A stretch of 64,000 nt of DNA, taken from NCBI GenBank assembly GCA_002923315.1, contig BEHM01000001.1, positions 120,506-184,505 on the forward strand, given 5' to 3'. This DNA comes from a bacterium HR10. Its GTDB lineage: Bacteria > Acidobacteriota > Blastocatellia > HR10. Under the pieces are notes generated by a model. It saw only the letters and a list, made by a program, of their open reading frames with translations. It searched no databases and was not told the DNA's origin. Within the stretch, counting starts at the first letter, position 1; the number at the start of each line of letters is the position of its first letter. Both the position numbers and the translations under genes were made by a program. Below are positions 43,741-52,641 of the stretch, piece after piece.

Positions 43741-44718
43741 CTAACACCTCGCGGCCCGGTTTTCAACATCGGTCAGGAGGTCACCCCATCGCGCGCGGAT
43801 CACGCGCATCACCTCGCGCTGAAGATGGGGATCATCGCCGAATCCGTGAAACCACGTGACGTTGGGTTCGCGACGAAACCAGGTGAGCTGTCGTTTCGCG
43901 TAATGGCGCACGTCGCGCTGCGTCAGCTCAAGCGCTTGCGCGAGCGAGATCTCCCCGCGCAGGTACTGCACGATCCGCCGATACCCGTGGGCCTGAAGCG
44001 CCTTGGCCGTCTCCGGGACCCCCGATCGCAGCAGCGCCTGCACCTCCTCGACCCAGCCGCGCGCGAACATCTCCTCCGCGCGCCGATTGATGCGGCGGTA
44101 CAGCTCCTCGCGCGGCGGATTCAAGGCGATCAGGTGCAGCCGATGCGCCAGCGATGGGGGATCGGGACGCTCGCGCTGCGCTTCGGAGATGCGCCGCCCA
44201 GTCTGGAAGAAATACTCCAGCGCGCGCGTCGTGCGCGCCCAATCTCGTGGGGAGATGCGCGCGGCTGCCTCCGGATCCACGCGCGCGAGCATCCGGTGCA
44301 GATGCTGCGGCCCGCGCCGCTCAAGGATGCGCTTCAATCGCTCTCGTAAGACGAGGTCCGTCGGCGGGGAGGGGAAGAGCGGTTGGCGCAGCGCCCGGAT
44401 ATAGAAGCCCGTCCCGCCGACGAGGATGGCGAGCTTACCCCGCGCCTCGACCTCCTCGATGACCGCGAGCGCGCGACGCGCGTATTCGCCCGCCGTGAAA
44501 TGCTCCGTGGGGTCCAGGACGTCAATGAGATGGTGCGGGATGCCGCGCCGCTTCTCCGGCGGGACCTTCGCCGTGCCCACGTACAGCCCTCGGTACAGCT
44601 GCACGGAATCGCAGTTGATGATCTCACCATCGAACGCTTCGGCCAGGGCGATCCCCAGCTCACTCTTCCCTGACGCCGTCGGCCCCACGACGGCCAAAAT
44701 CGGACGCTCCGCGGTCAT
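43741..44718 (-). CDS. miaA: tRNA dimethylallyltransferase
   Basis: 325 residues. P-loop VVGPTASGKSELG, followed by INCDSVQLYRGLYVGTAK and IPHHLIDVLDP, then LVGGTGFYIRAL. It adds a dimethylallyl group to A37 of tRNAs reading codons that begin with U. ATG at 44718 overlaps the stop of a 27-codon frame (ATGA). The tmk gene follows 15 bases after the stop, so miaA, tmk and holB probably share a transcript. Confidence 0.95.
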   Translation of the reverse strand: MTAERPILAVVGPTASGKSELGIALAEAFDGEIINCDSVQLYRGLYVGTAKVPPEKRRGIPHHLIDVLDPTEHFTAGEYARRALAVIEEVEARGKLAILVGGTGFYIRALRQPLFPSPPTDLVLRERLKRILERRGPQHLHRMLARVDPEAAARISPRDWARTTRALEYFFQTGRRISEAQRERPDPPSLAHRLHLIALNPPREELYRRINRRAEEMFARGWVEEVQALLRSGVPETAKALQAHGYRRIVQYLRGEISLAQALELTQRDVRHYAKRQLTWFRREPNVTWFHGFGDDPHLQREVMRVIRARWGDLLTDVENRAARC

Positions 44719-44798
44719 GGCCAGAATCCGCGCGTGAGGCTGAGCAGCAGCAGCGCGGTCAAGAGCACCCATGCTCCCCACCGTTGCCCCCGCGTCAT
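44715..44798 (-). CDS. Possible 27-residue single-helix membrane protein upstream of miaA
   Basis: ATG at 44798, stop TGA at 44715-44717 overlapping the miaA ATG by 4 bases. The product has a basic N-terminus (MTRGQRWG), one hydrophobic helix (AWVLLTALLLLSLT) and ends in RGFWP. A purine-rich stretch (AGGGGA) lies 6 bases before the ATG. It could be a real micro-protein or a leader that couples ribosomes to miaA. Evidence is limited to the overlap and composition. Confidence 0.4.
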   Translation of the reverse strand: MTRGQRWGAWVLLTALLLLSLTRGFWP

Positions 44799-44851
44799 GG
44801 CCGATCCCCTATCCCGATCTTCCGGCCCGTGCGGTCACCCCTGATTTGCAT

Positions 44852-44881
44852 GCCTGAGTGCGCGCTCTGCGGATCTCAGGC
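44852..44881. repeat. Inverted repeat between the TonB-like gene and miaA
   Basis: GCCTGAG (44852-44858) and CTCAGGC (44875-44881), perfect 7-base arms with a 16-base loop. No T-tract follows on either strand, so termination is uncertain. Confidence 0.3.
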
Positions 44882-44914
44882 GCGCGACCGACACCGACGC
44901 TCACGACCGTCCGT

Positions 44915-45871
44915 TCATCGAGGCGGATAATAGATGAACTTGTCCGTGAACCACTGACTCTCGAAGGCGTACACGCTCGGCAGCGGGCGAAACGGCGCAG
45001 CCAGACGGACCGCATTGATGGCCGCCCGATCCAGCGCCGGGATGCCCGAGGATTGTCGCAGCCGCAATTGCAGGAGTCGTCCATCCCGCGCGACTTCGAA
45101 GACGACAATCACCGTCGCCGGGGCTTGCAGCAGGTTCGCCTCCGGAGGGATGAACCAGCGTTGCTGGATCGCGCGCTCCAAATACGCGCGATACTCTTCC
45201 ATGGCGGCGACGGCTTGAGCATTCACCGACGGCGGGCCCTCCAAGGTCACGCCCGATTGTGGGTTGCTGAACGATTCCACCGAAGCCGGAGCGCTGCTGC
45301 CGCGAAGCGCGGCGAGGATGGATTCTGGAATGGCGTCGCGACGACGATCGAGCGCTTCTCCGTGAGACCCCGGGGCCGGGAGCGTCGGGGCCAGGCGCGG
45401 ATCCGCCCGCGCTTCCCGAGCAGATGAACCGGCCAGGGGGCGAGAGGCTGGCGGCTTGTCCTCGATCAGCTCCGGCAGCGCGCGACCTCGGCCACTCACC
45501 TTCGGCAGCGAGGACGAGCCCGTGGGATTCGGGTTCGGCTCTCCACGCGCGATCGTCGTGCGTTCGGAGAGAAATTCGGGATGTCGCGGCGGACGCGCAG
45601 CTTCCACCCCTCCAAGTTGCCGAATCACCTCCGGCGGAGGCGCGTAGAAGGGCTTATCCAGCTCGATGATCTCCGCGCGGGGGTATCCGACTGCGGCCCG
45701 TCCCTCTCCCTCCGCCGAAGCAGGCGGCGGTGGAGAGGCTCCCCACAACGAGATCACCAGAGCGAGGGCCAGATGGAGCAGCAGCGAGATCACCCCACCG
45801 ACGCGCGCTTCCCGCGTCAGGCGAGACGTCTCACTCAGGGCGAGGGCCGTCTGGAAGGAGAGGTGCTCCAT
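44915..45871 (-). CDS. TonB-family energy transducer
   Basis: 318 residues. One membrane helix (about 26-44) lies after a cytoplasmic N-terminus, followed by a long Pro/Ala/Arg-rich periplasmic linker. A TonB C-terminal domain runs from about 235: IQQRWFIPPEANL, VIVVFEVARDGRLL, SSGIPALDRAAINAVRLAAPF. It would pass proton-motive-force energy to outer membrane receptors or act in another envelope task. ExbB/ExbD genes are not adjacent. It has its own promoter. Confidence 0.85.
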   Translation of the reverse strand: MEHLSFQTALALSETSRLTREARVGGVISLLLHLALALVISLWGASPPPPASAEGEGRAAVGYPRAEIIELDKPFYAPPPEVIRQLGGVEAARPPRHPEFLSERTTIARGEPNPNPTGSSSLPKVSGRGRALPELIEDKPPASRPLAGSSAREARADPRLAPTLPAPGSHGEALDRRRDAIPESILAALRGSSAPASVESFSNPQSGVTLEGPPSVNAQAVAAMEEYRAYLERAIQQRWFIPPEANLLQAPATVIVVFEVARDGRLLQLRLRQSSGIPALDRAAINAVRLAAPFRPLPSVYAFESQWFTDKFIYYPPR

Positions 45872-45966
45872 CTGCCCATCCTTTCATCCCAGCCGAGCGC
45901 GCGCAGTGCAATTCCGCCGACGGCTTCTTCTCACTGAGCGCTGCTTCGTGATCGGAAACACTCACA

Positions 45967-45996
45967 ATGATAGCCCGGAGCCTGGCGCCAAATCAA
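45967..45996 (-). promoter_or_regulatory. Promoter of the TonB-like gene
   Basis: Minus strand TTGATT (45991-45996), 18 bp, TATCAT (45967-45972). The -35 touches the stop codon of the oxidoreductase gene. Confidence 0.5.
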
Positions 45997-46946
45997 CCGA
46001 TCCCCACGCGGTGCCCATGTGCTTCGATCGCCGCGAGAATGCGCAACGCCAGCGCCAGCGCCTTGCGTCCATCCTCGCCGCTCACCAAAGGAGGCGTCCC
46101 TTCGCGCACGCACCTCAGAAAAGACTGAAGCTGCGCGCGCAGCGGCTCGTCTTTCGCCACCGGAACGCGCTCGGTGACGATGCGCGGGCGCTGGCCGAGA
46201 GCGGAGGGGGTCACGAGGCGATAGACCTCCAGCTCCTGGCGGGTGTAGTCCAGGGAGAGATACGCATTCGGTTGAAAGATCCGGAGCTTTCGCACCTTCT
46301 CCCGCGAGATGCGGCTCGCCGTCACGTTGGCGACGCAGCCGTTGGCGAACTCCAGCCGCGCATTGGCGATGTCCACGCGGTCGGTCAGAATGGGGACGCC
46401 CACAGCGTAAATCGCCCGAACGTCGGCCTGGACCAGAGAGAGCAAGATGTCCAGATCGTGAATCATCAGGTCGAGGACGACGTCAATGTCCAAGCTGCGC
46501 TCGGTGAACTCGCCCAGGCGATGGACCTCGAAGAACTTGGGCTCGAAGACGAGCGCCGCCAGCGCTCGCACTGCCGGGTTGAAGCGCTCCAGGTGCCCGA
46601 CCTGCAGGAGCGCTCCCGTCTCCCGCGCCCACCGGATCATGCGCTCAGCCTCTTCCAAGGTACGCGCCATCGGCTTCTCCACGAGGACGGCCACACCATG
46701 TTTCAGGAACTCGCAGGCGATCTCACAGTGGCTCTCGGTCGGGACAGCGATGCTCACAGCATCCACCCGGTCGAGAAGCTCTCGATAATCGGCGTAGTAC
46801 CGGACGGCGTATTGCGCGGCGATCTGCTCGCCCCGCGTCCGATCCGTGTCGCACACGCCGACGAGCGTGGCCTCCGGGAGCGAGGTGTAGATTCGCACAT
46901 GCTCTTTCCCAATACGCCCCACGCCGATGACCGCCACGCGCGTCAT
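45993..46946 (-). CDS. Gfo/Idh/MocA family oxidoreductase
   Basis: 317 residues. Rossmann fold VAVIGVGRIGKEHVRIY at the N-terminus, then AVSIAVPTESHCEIACEFL and the catalytic-domain motif VEKPMARTLEEAERM with the conserved EKP. The middle HDLDILLSL fits sugar dehydrogenases of this family. The substrate is unknown; a nucleotide-sugar such as UDP-GlcNAc is possible. The -10 box lies 9 bases before the ATG with no Shine-Dalgarno, indicating a leaderless mRNA. Confidence 0.9.
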   Translation of the reverse strand: MTRVAVIGVGRIGKEHVRIYTSLPEATLVGVCDTDRTRGEQIAAQYAVRYYADYRELLDRVDAVSIAVPTESHCEIACEFLKHGVAVLVEKPMARTLEEAERMIRWARETGALLQVGHLERFNPAVRALAALVFEPKFFEVHRLGEFTERSLDIDVVLDLMIHDLDILLSLVQADVRAIYAVGVPILTDRVDIANARLEFANGCVANVTASRISREKVRKLRIFQPNAYLSLDYTRQELEVYRLVTPSALGQRPRIVTERVPVAKDEPLRAQLQSFLRCVREGTPPLVSGEDGRKALALALRILAAIEAHGHRVGIG

Positions 46947-46955
46947 CGCGCGTCA

Positions 46956-46985
46956 AGTGTAATGAAGTCCGGTCCGGGGGAGCAA
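46956..46985 (-). promoter_or_regulatory. Promoter of a leaderless transcript (Gfo/Idh/MocA gene)
   Basis: Minus strand TTGCTC (46980-46985), 18 bp, TACACT (46956-46961), then 9 bases to the ATG at 46946. Confidence 0.5.
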
Positions 46986-47037
46986 GCGATGCGCCGCCAT
47001 AAGCACCGCGCTCCCTCACCTGCATGCTTCAGCGAGC

Positions 47038-47067
47038 TTGCCCGCTCAAGAGGACTCCCCGCATAAT
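47038..47067 (+). promoter_or_regulatory. Promoter of a leaderless transcript (ArnT-like gene)
   Basis: TTGCCC (47038-47043), 18 bp, CATAAT (47062-47067), 9 bases before GTG 47077. It fixes the start at that GTG. Confidence 0.5.
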
Positions 47068-47076
47068 CTCCGTTCA

Positions 47077-48735
47077 GTGCTCGCGCGCCGGCTGCAGAGG
47101 GAGATGGGATGGCCGCTCCTGCTGGCGGGACTGTGCGGGCTCTTCTTCTTCCACCGCTTGGGCGCGATAGCCCTCATCGGTCCCGATGAACCGCGGTATG
47201 CCCAGGTCGCTCGAGAGATGCTGGCCCGCCGAGATCCCATCACTCCGACAATCGGCGGACAGCCCTGGCTGGAGAAGCCCGCCCTCACCTACTGGTTGAT
47301 GGCCCTCAGCATGCGGGCCCTGGGCATCAGCGAGTTCGCGGCTCGATTGCCCTCGGCGCTGCTGGCGACAGCCATGGCCTTCTTTCTCTACAGCGTGGGA
47401 CGGCGGGTTCACTCTCCCCTCTATGGATTCTTCGCCGCGTGCTGTTTCATCGTGACACCAATGGCCTTCGGCTTCGCGCGCGGCGCGACGACCGATATGC
47501 CGTTCTCGGCGACACTCACGGCCGGCTTGTGCCTCCTCTTCCTCGCCTCAGAGACGACTGCGCCTCGACGACGATCCCAGCTCTTCATCGCAGCCGGCTT
47601 CTGCTTTGGCCTCGCTGTCCTCGCGAAGGGGCTCATCGGAGTGCTCTTCCCAATCCTGATTGTGGGAAGCTCCCTCCTCCTTCGCCGATCGCTGAGGATA
47701 TTCCCGCGAGGGCGAGAGCTCGCCTGGAGCGGACTCGTATTCCTGCTCACGTGTGCCAGCTGGTATGGCCCCATGCTCGCGCGGCACGGATGGCGATTCA
47801 TCAACGAGTTCTTCATCGAGCACCACATCCAACGTTACACGACCGAACGATTTCAACATCCCGGCCCTGTGTATTACTACCTCCCCGTTCTGCTTGTCGG
47901 CATGTTCCCGTGGACGCCCCTGCTCCTTCTGGCCATCGCGCGGCTTCTCAGAGAACGATGCAGCGTCACCTCGAGCGAGGATTCCGAGCCTTCATCCCTT
48001 ATACGCCTCAGGGTGTTCGCGGCCCTGTGGATCGCCTGGCCCTTCCTCTTCTTCTCTTTCTCTCAGTCCAAGCTTCCGGGCTATCTGTTGCCCGTCATCC
48101 CAGCTGCAGCTCTCTTGGCTGCTGCCGAACTGCTCCGCATATGGGGGGCACCTCCGGACCGCGCGATGAGGCTGTGGGCGATCTCACTCCCGATCTTCTT
48201 CTTCGCCATTGCTGAGGCGGCGCTTCTTTATGCCCGACGAGAGCTCGGGGATGTCAACTCCATGAAGCCCCTCTTGCTGTGGGGAATCAGAGGAGGAGCT
48301 TTGGCCGGAATCGGACTGGCGCTCGCCGCTCGACAGAGGGCCCTCATTCTCCTCATCCTCTCGATGTGCGTCGCGGGTGTGCCCATATTGCTCACAATCT
48401 TCCAACCCGCGATTGAGAGGAAAGAATCCCATCGAACCGTAGCCGAGATCGCTCTGAGAAATTTCCAGCCCGGGGAGAGACTCATCGGGTACGGTTGGTT
48501 CCACCATACGTTGACCTTTTACACCAATGCGCGCTCGATCTATGATGAGCACGGGAGAGTCCGCATCATCTTCTCCCAAAAAGAGTTGTTGGAAATCGCG
48601 CGCGATCTCGGCTCCGTGCTCGTGGTAACCCGACAGCGCCACGTGCGCGAGCTTCGCAGCTCCCCTGGGTTCGACGTTGAGCTGGTCGGGTCAGATGGCG
48701 AATACTGCATTGTGAGGCTCAAAGTGCTGAAATAA
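47077..48735 (+). CDS. ArnT-like membrane glycosyltransferase (family 39/83 type)
   Basis: 552 residues with about 12 membrane helices. The first periplasmic loop carries the acidic motif IGPDEPRYAQVAREML of GT-C transferases, followed by GQPWLEKPALTYWLMA and RGATTDMPFS. FSQSKLPGYLLPVIPA is also typical of the ArnT group. Such enzymes move a sugar from a polyprenyl phosphate to lipid A or another acceptor outside the inner membrane. I start at GTG 47077, 9 bases after a -10 box; TTG 47038 and ATG 47104 are alternatives. Lower GC in places than its neighbours. Confidence 0.87.
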   Translation: MLARRLQREMGWPLLLAGLCGLFFFHRLGAIALIGPDEPRYAQVAREMLARRDPITPTIGGQPWLEKPALTYWLMALSMRALGISEFAARLPSALLATAMAFFLYSVGRRVHSPLYGFFAACCFIVTPMAFGFARGATTDMPFSATLTAGLCLLFLASETTAPRRRSQLFIAAGFCFGLAVLAKGLIGVLFPILIVGSSLLLRRSLRIFPRGRELAWSGLVFLLTCASWYGPMLARHGWRFINEFFIEHHIQRYTTERFQHPGPVYYYLPVLLVGMFPWTPLLLLAIARLLRERCSVTSSEDSEPSSLIRLRVFAALWIAWPFLFFSFSQSKLPGYLLPVIPAAALLAAAELLRIWGAPPDRAMRLWAISLPIFFFAIAEAALLYARRELGDVNSMKPLLLWGIRGGALAGIGLALAARQRALILLILSMCVAGVPILLTIFQPAIERKESHRTVAEIALRNFQPGERLIGYGWFHHTLTFYTNARSIYDEHGRVRIIFSQKELLEIARDLGSVLVVTRQRHVRELRSSPGFDVELVGSDGEYCIVRLKVLK

Positions 48736-48785
48736 CTGGGGCTTAACGAAGCCCGGAGAGGGTGGGGCGAGGCCAATCCATGCTC

Positions 48786-48814
48786 TTGACAAAGTCAGAA
48801 AATCTCACTATATT
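48786..48814 (+). promoter_or_regulatory. Promoter of hsp20
   Basis: TTGACA (48786-48791), 17 bp, TATATT (48809-48814): near-perfect housekeeping promoter. Confidence 0.8.
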
Positions 48815-48823
48815 CATATCAGG

Positions 48824-48850
48824 AAAGTTGAGCGGATAAAACGAAACTTT
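48824..48850 (+). promoter_or_regulatory. A/T-rich hairpin in the hsp20 leader, next to the ribosome-binding site
   Basis: AAAGTT (48824-48829) pairs with AACTTT (48845-48850) across a 15-base loop; the GGGAGG ribosome-binding site begins two bases after the stem. A weak stem here could respond to temperature, but it does not itself cover the site. Confidence 0.3.
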
Positions 48851-48866
48851 TGGGAGGTGAGGGGCT

Positions 48867-49379
48867 ATGCTGGCGAGATGGCGACCGTTTGATGAGTTCT
48901 TCAATCTCTACCGGGACATTGACAACATGTTCCGCCGGGTCTTCTATGATCTGACCCGGGATCTTGAAGAGTGGTTCGCGCCTCGGTCCGAGGAGGAGGG
49001 GCTTCCTCGGCTGTCCAGCTCGTGGATTCCAGTCGAAGCGTTCGTAGATCAGGGGAAGCTGCATCTGCGGGTGGAGGTGCCGGGTGTGGACCCGAAGGAC
49101 CTGGACATCAGCGTGACGGGCAATCAGCTCACGATTCGCGGTCGCAAGACTTTTGATCGGAAGGTCGAGGAAGCCAACTTCATCCGTCGGGAGATCGCCT
49201 ATGGGAGCTTCGAGCGGGTGATCCCGCTGCCTGAGGGTGTCAATACGGACCAGATTGAGGCGACCTATCGGAATGGCGTCCTGGAGTTGGTGATGCCAGC
49301 TCCGGCGGCGCTGGAGGTGAAGAAGGTCCAGGTGAAGGTGTTGGAGGCTCCCCGGGCGGCCGAGGCGGCGGCCAAGTGA
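48867..49379 (+). CDS. Small heat shock protein Hsp20
   Basis: 170-residue ATP-independent chaperone. A variable N-terminal arm (WRPFDEFFNLYRDIDNMF) precedes the alpha-crystallin domain from about residue 53 (WIPVEAFVDQGKLHLRVEVPGV to YRNGVLELVMPAP). The usual C-terminal IXI motif is not evident; the tail is Ala/Glu/Lys rich. ATG at 48867 follows TGGGAGGTGAGGGGC. Strong promoter upstream and terminator downstream make it a single-gene unit, likely highly expressed. Confidence 0.94.
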   Translation: MLARWRPFDEFFNLYRDIDNMFRRVFYDLTRDLEEWFAPRSEEEGLPRLSSSWIPVEAFVDQGKLHLRVEVPGVDPKDLDISVTGNQLTIRGRKTFDRKVEEANFIRREIAYGSFERVIPLPEGVNTDQIEATYRNGVLELVMPAPAALEVKKVQVKVLEAPRAAEAAAK

Positions 49380-49387
49380 GGAAGGTC

Positions 49388-49425
49388 ATCCCCCTCTCCC
49401 AAGTGGGGAGGGGGATTTTGTTTTT
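49388..49425 (+). terminator. Rho-independent terminator of hsp20
   Basis: 12 bp stem (49388-49399 with 49405-49416, one G-T pair) with a 5-base loop, followed by TTTTGTTTTT. Confidence 0.85.
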
Positions 49426-49430
49426 CATGC

Positions 49431-49460
49431 TTGACAAAGAGGGCCTTTCCTCCATATACT
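49431..49460 (+). promoter_or_regulatory. Promoter of rpoD
   Basis: TTGACA (49431-49436), 18 bp, TATACT (49455-49460), directly behind the hsp20 terminator. The leader to the GTG start is about 68 bases. Confidence 0.75.
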
Positions 49461-49534
49461 CAGATGGTTCTGTAGAGAGGGTGGGAGTCTCAGGCACCCG
49501 GCGGGTTGTCGGAGAGCGCGTGTGGGGGTGAGGC

Positions 49535-51271
49535 GTGCCGCCTGGGTGCTGTGGGGAAGTGGGACCCTCTGTGCGGGACCGAACTTCGGTCGCTTCGTTG
49601 GAAGAGCAACGTGCGAAGGCGACCCGACATCCAGTAAGCGTGGGGCAGATTCTGAAGAAGACGAGAACGCATATGGAGACCTTACTGGAATCCATTGATG
49701 ATGAACTCCTCATGGAGGAAGATCCGTCCTCTCTGGAGGAGGGATTCTCCCGTGAGGACCTTCTGGACTTCGCCTATCCCGAGGAGGAGTTTGAAGAGGG
49801 ATTGGAGGGCCTCTCCGAGGGCGAGGCGTTAGAGGAGGAGATTGCGGGAGAGGGAGAGATCGAGGAGGTCGAGGCGGTTGATGCGATTCGGACGTATTTT
49901 CGGGAGATCGCCTCGACGCCCCTGCTGACGCAGGAAGGGGAGGTCATGCTGGCCAAGCGCATTGAGCGCGGGCAGCGCATGGTGCGGAAGGCCCTCTCTC
50001 GTTCGCCGATCGCCGTCATGGAGCTTTTGGCGCTGGGCGAACGGCTGCGGAAAGGGGAGATCGAGCTGGAGGAGTTTGTGGATACGGAGGCTGAGGCCTC
50101 GTCCGAGGAGCGGGTGCGTCAGTTGAGGGCGCAGGTGTTGCACACTCTGGACGAGGTGAAGAAGCTCTATCGGCGCTGTCGCTCGCAGGCGGAGCGGCTG
50201 CGGACGCTTCGCAAGGAGGGGGCGCGTCGGCGTCGGTTGCTGCGCCAATTTCAGAAGACGCGGGTTCAGCTCTCGCGCAAGATTCGGGAACTAGACCTGA
50301 CGCCCTCGGTGCGCGAGCGGCTCATCGCGAAGATTCGGCAGGCTGCTGAGGAGCTGCGGCAAGCTCGCGAGGAGTTAGCGCAAGCCGAGGCTGCCGCCGG
50401 GCGAAGCCGGCGGAAGTCGGCCGAGGCGCTCGCGCGCCTGCGTGCGGCCCGACGGCGGGTGCGGGAGTTGGAGGAGCAATACGGTGTAGCGCTTCAAGAC
50501 CCGGCTCGAACGTTGGAGCGGATCACCCGGGGCGAGCAGCAGTCGGAGCAGGCGAAGCGCGAGTTGACGGAAGCGAACTTGCGTTTGGTGATCGCCTTCG
50601 CCAAGCGATATGCGCATTTGGGGCTGCCGTTGCTCGATCTCATTCAGGAGGGGAACATCGGGCTCATGAAGGCGGTCGAGAAGTTCGACTATCGGCGGGG
50701 GTACAAGTTCTCGACGTATGCCGTGTGGTGGATTCGACAGGCGATTCGGCGGGCGATTTCAGACAAGGCGCGGACGATTCGCCTCCCCGTGCACGTGACC
50801 GATACGTTGGAGCGCGTCCGGCAAGTGACGCGGGAGCTGAGTGAGAAGTTGGGACGGGAGCCGACGCCGGCCGAGATCGCGCGGAAGGTGGGGATCACGA
50901 CCGAGAAGTTGCGACAACTGATGGAGGCCGCGCAGGGACCCGTCTCCTTGGAGACGCCCATGTTTGAGAACGAAGAGGTCCGGCTCGGTCATCTCATCCC
51001 GGACAAGAGCTCTAACAACCCCATTGAGTTGGCGATCCAAAATAACCTCAAGCGCGTGACGGAGGAATCGTTGAAGGTGCTGACGCCGCGCGAGCAGACG
51101 ATCATCCGCATGCGGTTCGGCCTCAATCCGCAGGGGGAGGAATACACGCTGGAGGAGATCGGCAAGCATCTGGGCGTCACGCGCGAGCGCGTCCGTCAGA
51201 TCGAGGCCCGGGCCTTGGCGAAACTGCGACATCCGGCGATCAGTTCCAAGCTCAAGTCCTTCCTGGGTTGA
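49535..51271 (+). CDS. rpoD: RNA polymerase primary sigma factor (sigma-70)
   Basis: 578 residues from GTG 49535; the true start could be a later GTG (49559, 49571) or ATG 49673. An acidic region 1.1-like part (about 47-115) comes first, then region 1.2 ([18 protein letters not shown]). A long, very basic coiled-coil non-conserved region (about 190-325) follows, then region 2 ([42 protein letters not shown]). Region 3 and region 4 ([31 protein letters not shown]) complete it. These recognition regions fit the TTGACA/TATAAT promoters seen throughout the window. rho overlaps or abuts its stop. Confidence 0.96.
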   Translation: MPPGCCGEVGPSVRDRTSVASLEEQRAKATRHPVSVGQILKKTRTHMETLLESIDDELLMEEDPSSLEEGFSREDLLDFAYPEEEFEEGLEGLSEGEALEEEIAGEGEIEEVEAVDAIRTYFREIASTPLLTQEGEVMLAKRIERGQRMVRKALSRSPIAVMELLALGERLRKGEIELEEFVDTEAEASSEERVRQLRAQVLHTLDEVKKLYRRCRSQAERLRTLRKEGARRRRLLRQFQKTRVQLSRKIRELDLTPSVRERLIAKIRQAAEELRQAREELAQAEAAAGRSRRKSAEALARLRAARRRVRELEEQYGVALQDPARTLERITRGEQQSEQAKRELTEANLRLVIAFAKRYAHLGLPLLDLIQEGNIGLMKAVEKFDYRRGYKFSTYAVWWIRQAIRRAISDKARTIRLPVHVTDTLERVRQVTRELSEKLGREPTPAEIARKVGITTEKLRQLMEAAQGPVSLETPMFENEEVRLGHLIPDKSSNNPIELAIQNNLKRVTEESLKVLTPREQTIIRMRFGLNPQGEEYTLEEIGKHLGVTRERVRQIEARALAKLRHPAISSKLKSFLG

Positions 51272-51288
51272 GAGCTATGGGAGAGCGG

Positions 51289-52485
51289 ATGGAGGGGTTC
51301 CATACCGGACAGGAGGCTTCATCCTATTCGACTATGGCGAAAAACGATCTCATCCTGATCGAGGGCGTGTTGGAGGTCCTGCCCGAAGGGCATGGCTTTC
51401 TGCTCTCGCCCGAGAATGGCTACATTCCCAGCCCGGACGACATCTACGTCGCGCAATCGCAGATCCGTCGGTTCAAGATGCGCACGGGCGATGTCGTGTG
51501 TGGGCTCTGTCGCCCGCCCCACGATGATGAGCGGTATTTCGCTCTGGTGCGGGTGGAGACGATCAATGGGGAGCCTCCGGACAAGCGGCGCGAGACGCCG
51601 CCTTTTGAGACGTTGGTCCCGCTGTTCCCGGAGGAGCGATTCCGCCTGGAGACGACGCCGGATAACCTCTCGGCGCGGGTGATGGATCTGTTGACCCCGA
51701 TCGGGAAGGGGCAGCGCGGTCTGATCGTGGCTCCGCCGCGCACGGGGAAGACGATGCTCCTGCAGACGATCGCCAATTCGATCACCCGCAATCATCCGGA
51801 GGTGAAGTTGATCGTTCTCCTGATTGACGAGCGTCCGGAGGAGGTCACCGATTGGGAGCGCAAGGTGCATGGGGAGATCGTCGCCTCCACCTTCGATCAG
51901 CCCGCAGAGCGGCATGCGCGCGTGGCGGAGATCGTCCTGGAGAAGGCCAAGCGGCTGGTCGAGTATGGGAACGATGTGGTGATCCTGTTGGATTCCATCA
52001 CCCGCTTGGCGCGCGCGCACAACTCCATCGTGGAGCGGAGCGGTCGGACGCTGACCGGGGGGATTGATGCCAGCGCCATGGAGAAGCCGAAGCGCTTCTT
52101 CGGCGCCGCGCGCAATCTGGAGGATGCGGGCAGTCTCACCATCATCGCCACGGCGCTCATTGATACGGGATCGCGCATGGACCAGGTCATCTTCGAGGAG
52201 TTCAAGGGGACGGGCAACATGGAGATTCACCTGGACCGTGCGTTGGCGGACAAGCGCGTCTTCCCGGCCATTGACATCCATCGGTCGGGGACGCGGCGGG
52301 AGGAGTTGCTCATCCCGCCTCAGGATTTGAATCGCATCATCGTCCTGCGCCGTGTTCTGGCCACGCTCTCGCCGGTGGAGGCCATGCAGCTCATGCTGGA
52401 GCGCCTGGCGAAGACGAAGACGAACGCGGAGTTCTTGAATTCGCTCCAAGTCGAATCGGAGCGAGCCGCCTCGTCGCGACGCTGA
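51289..52485 (+). CDS. rho: Transcription termination factor Rho, short form
   Basis: 398 residues from ATG 51289 (GGGAGAGCGG just upstream; ATG 51277 and 51334 are alternatives). It begins almost directly with the cold-shock-like RNA-binding domain ([16 protein letters not shown]), lacking the N-terminal helical bundle of about 50 residues found in E. coli Rho. The ATPase core is intact: Walker [25 protein letters not shown], Walker [15 protein letters not shown], and the Q/R loops with [20 protein letters not shown]. Co-transcribed with rpoD, 17 bases after its stop. Confidence 0.96.
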   Translation: MEGFHTGQEASSYSTMAKNDLILIEGVLEVLPEGHGFLLSPENGYIPSPDDIYVAQSQIRRFKMRTGDVVCGLCRPPHDDERYFALVRVETINGEPPDKRRETPPFETLVPLFPEERFRLETTPDNLSARVMDLLTPIGKGQRGLIVAPPRTGKTMLLQTIANSITRNHPEVKLIVLLIDERPEEVTDWERKVHGEIVASTFDQPAERHARVAEIVLEKAKRLVEYGNDVVILLDSITRLARAHNSIVERSGRTLTGGIDASAMEKPKRFFGAARNLEDAGSLTIIATALIDTGSRMDQVIFEEFKGTGNMEIHLDRALADKRVFPAIDIHRSGTRREELLIPPQDLNRIIVLRRVLATLSPVEAMQLMLERLAKTKTNAEFLNSLQVESERAASSRR

Positions 52486-52502
52486 ATCCGACGCGCCCTC
52501 TC

Positions 52503-52519
52503 CGTCCTCCGTGAGGACG
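52503..52519. repeat. Short perfect hairpin after rho
   Basis: CGTCCTC-CGT-GAGGACG, 7 bp stem and 3-base loop, 18 bases after the rho stop. No T-tract; it may stabilise the mRNA 3' end. Confidence 0.35.
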
Positions 52520-52566
52520 TGATCCCAGAGATCGCGTGAAGAGGGGCTTTTCTCCCATCGGCGCTC

Positions 52567-52596
52567 TTGACGCCCTGCCCCTCAACTTCATAAAAT
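52567..52596 (+). promoter_or_regulatory. Promoter of the small secreted protein gene
   Basis: TTGACG (52567-52572), 18 bp, TAAAAT (52591-52596), 45 bases before the ATG. Confidence 0.6.
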
Positions 52597-52641
52597 GACA
52601 ACCGTCAAACCACTGCTACAACAGCGAGGAGGGATGGAGCC

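Noticed and set aside
48739-48754. GGGCTT-AACG-AAGCCC as a terminator after the ArnT-like gene
   Set aside because: A perfect 6 bp hairpin, but the downstream sequence is GA-rich without a T-tract, so termination is not supported.
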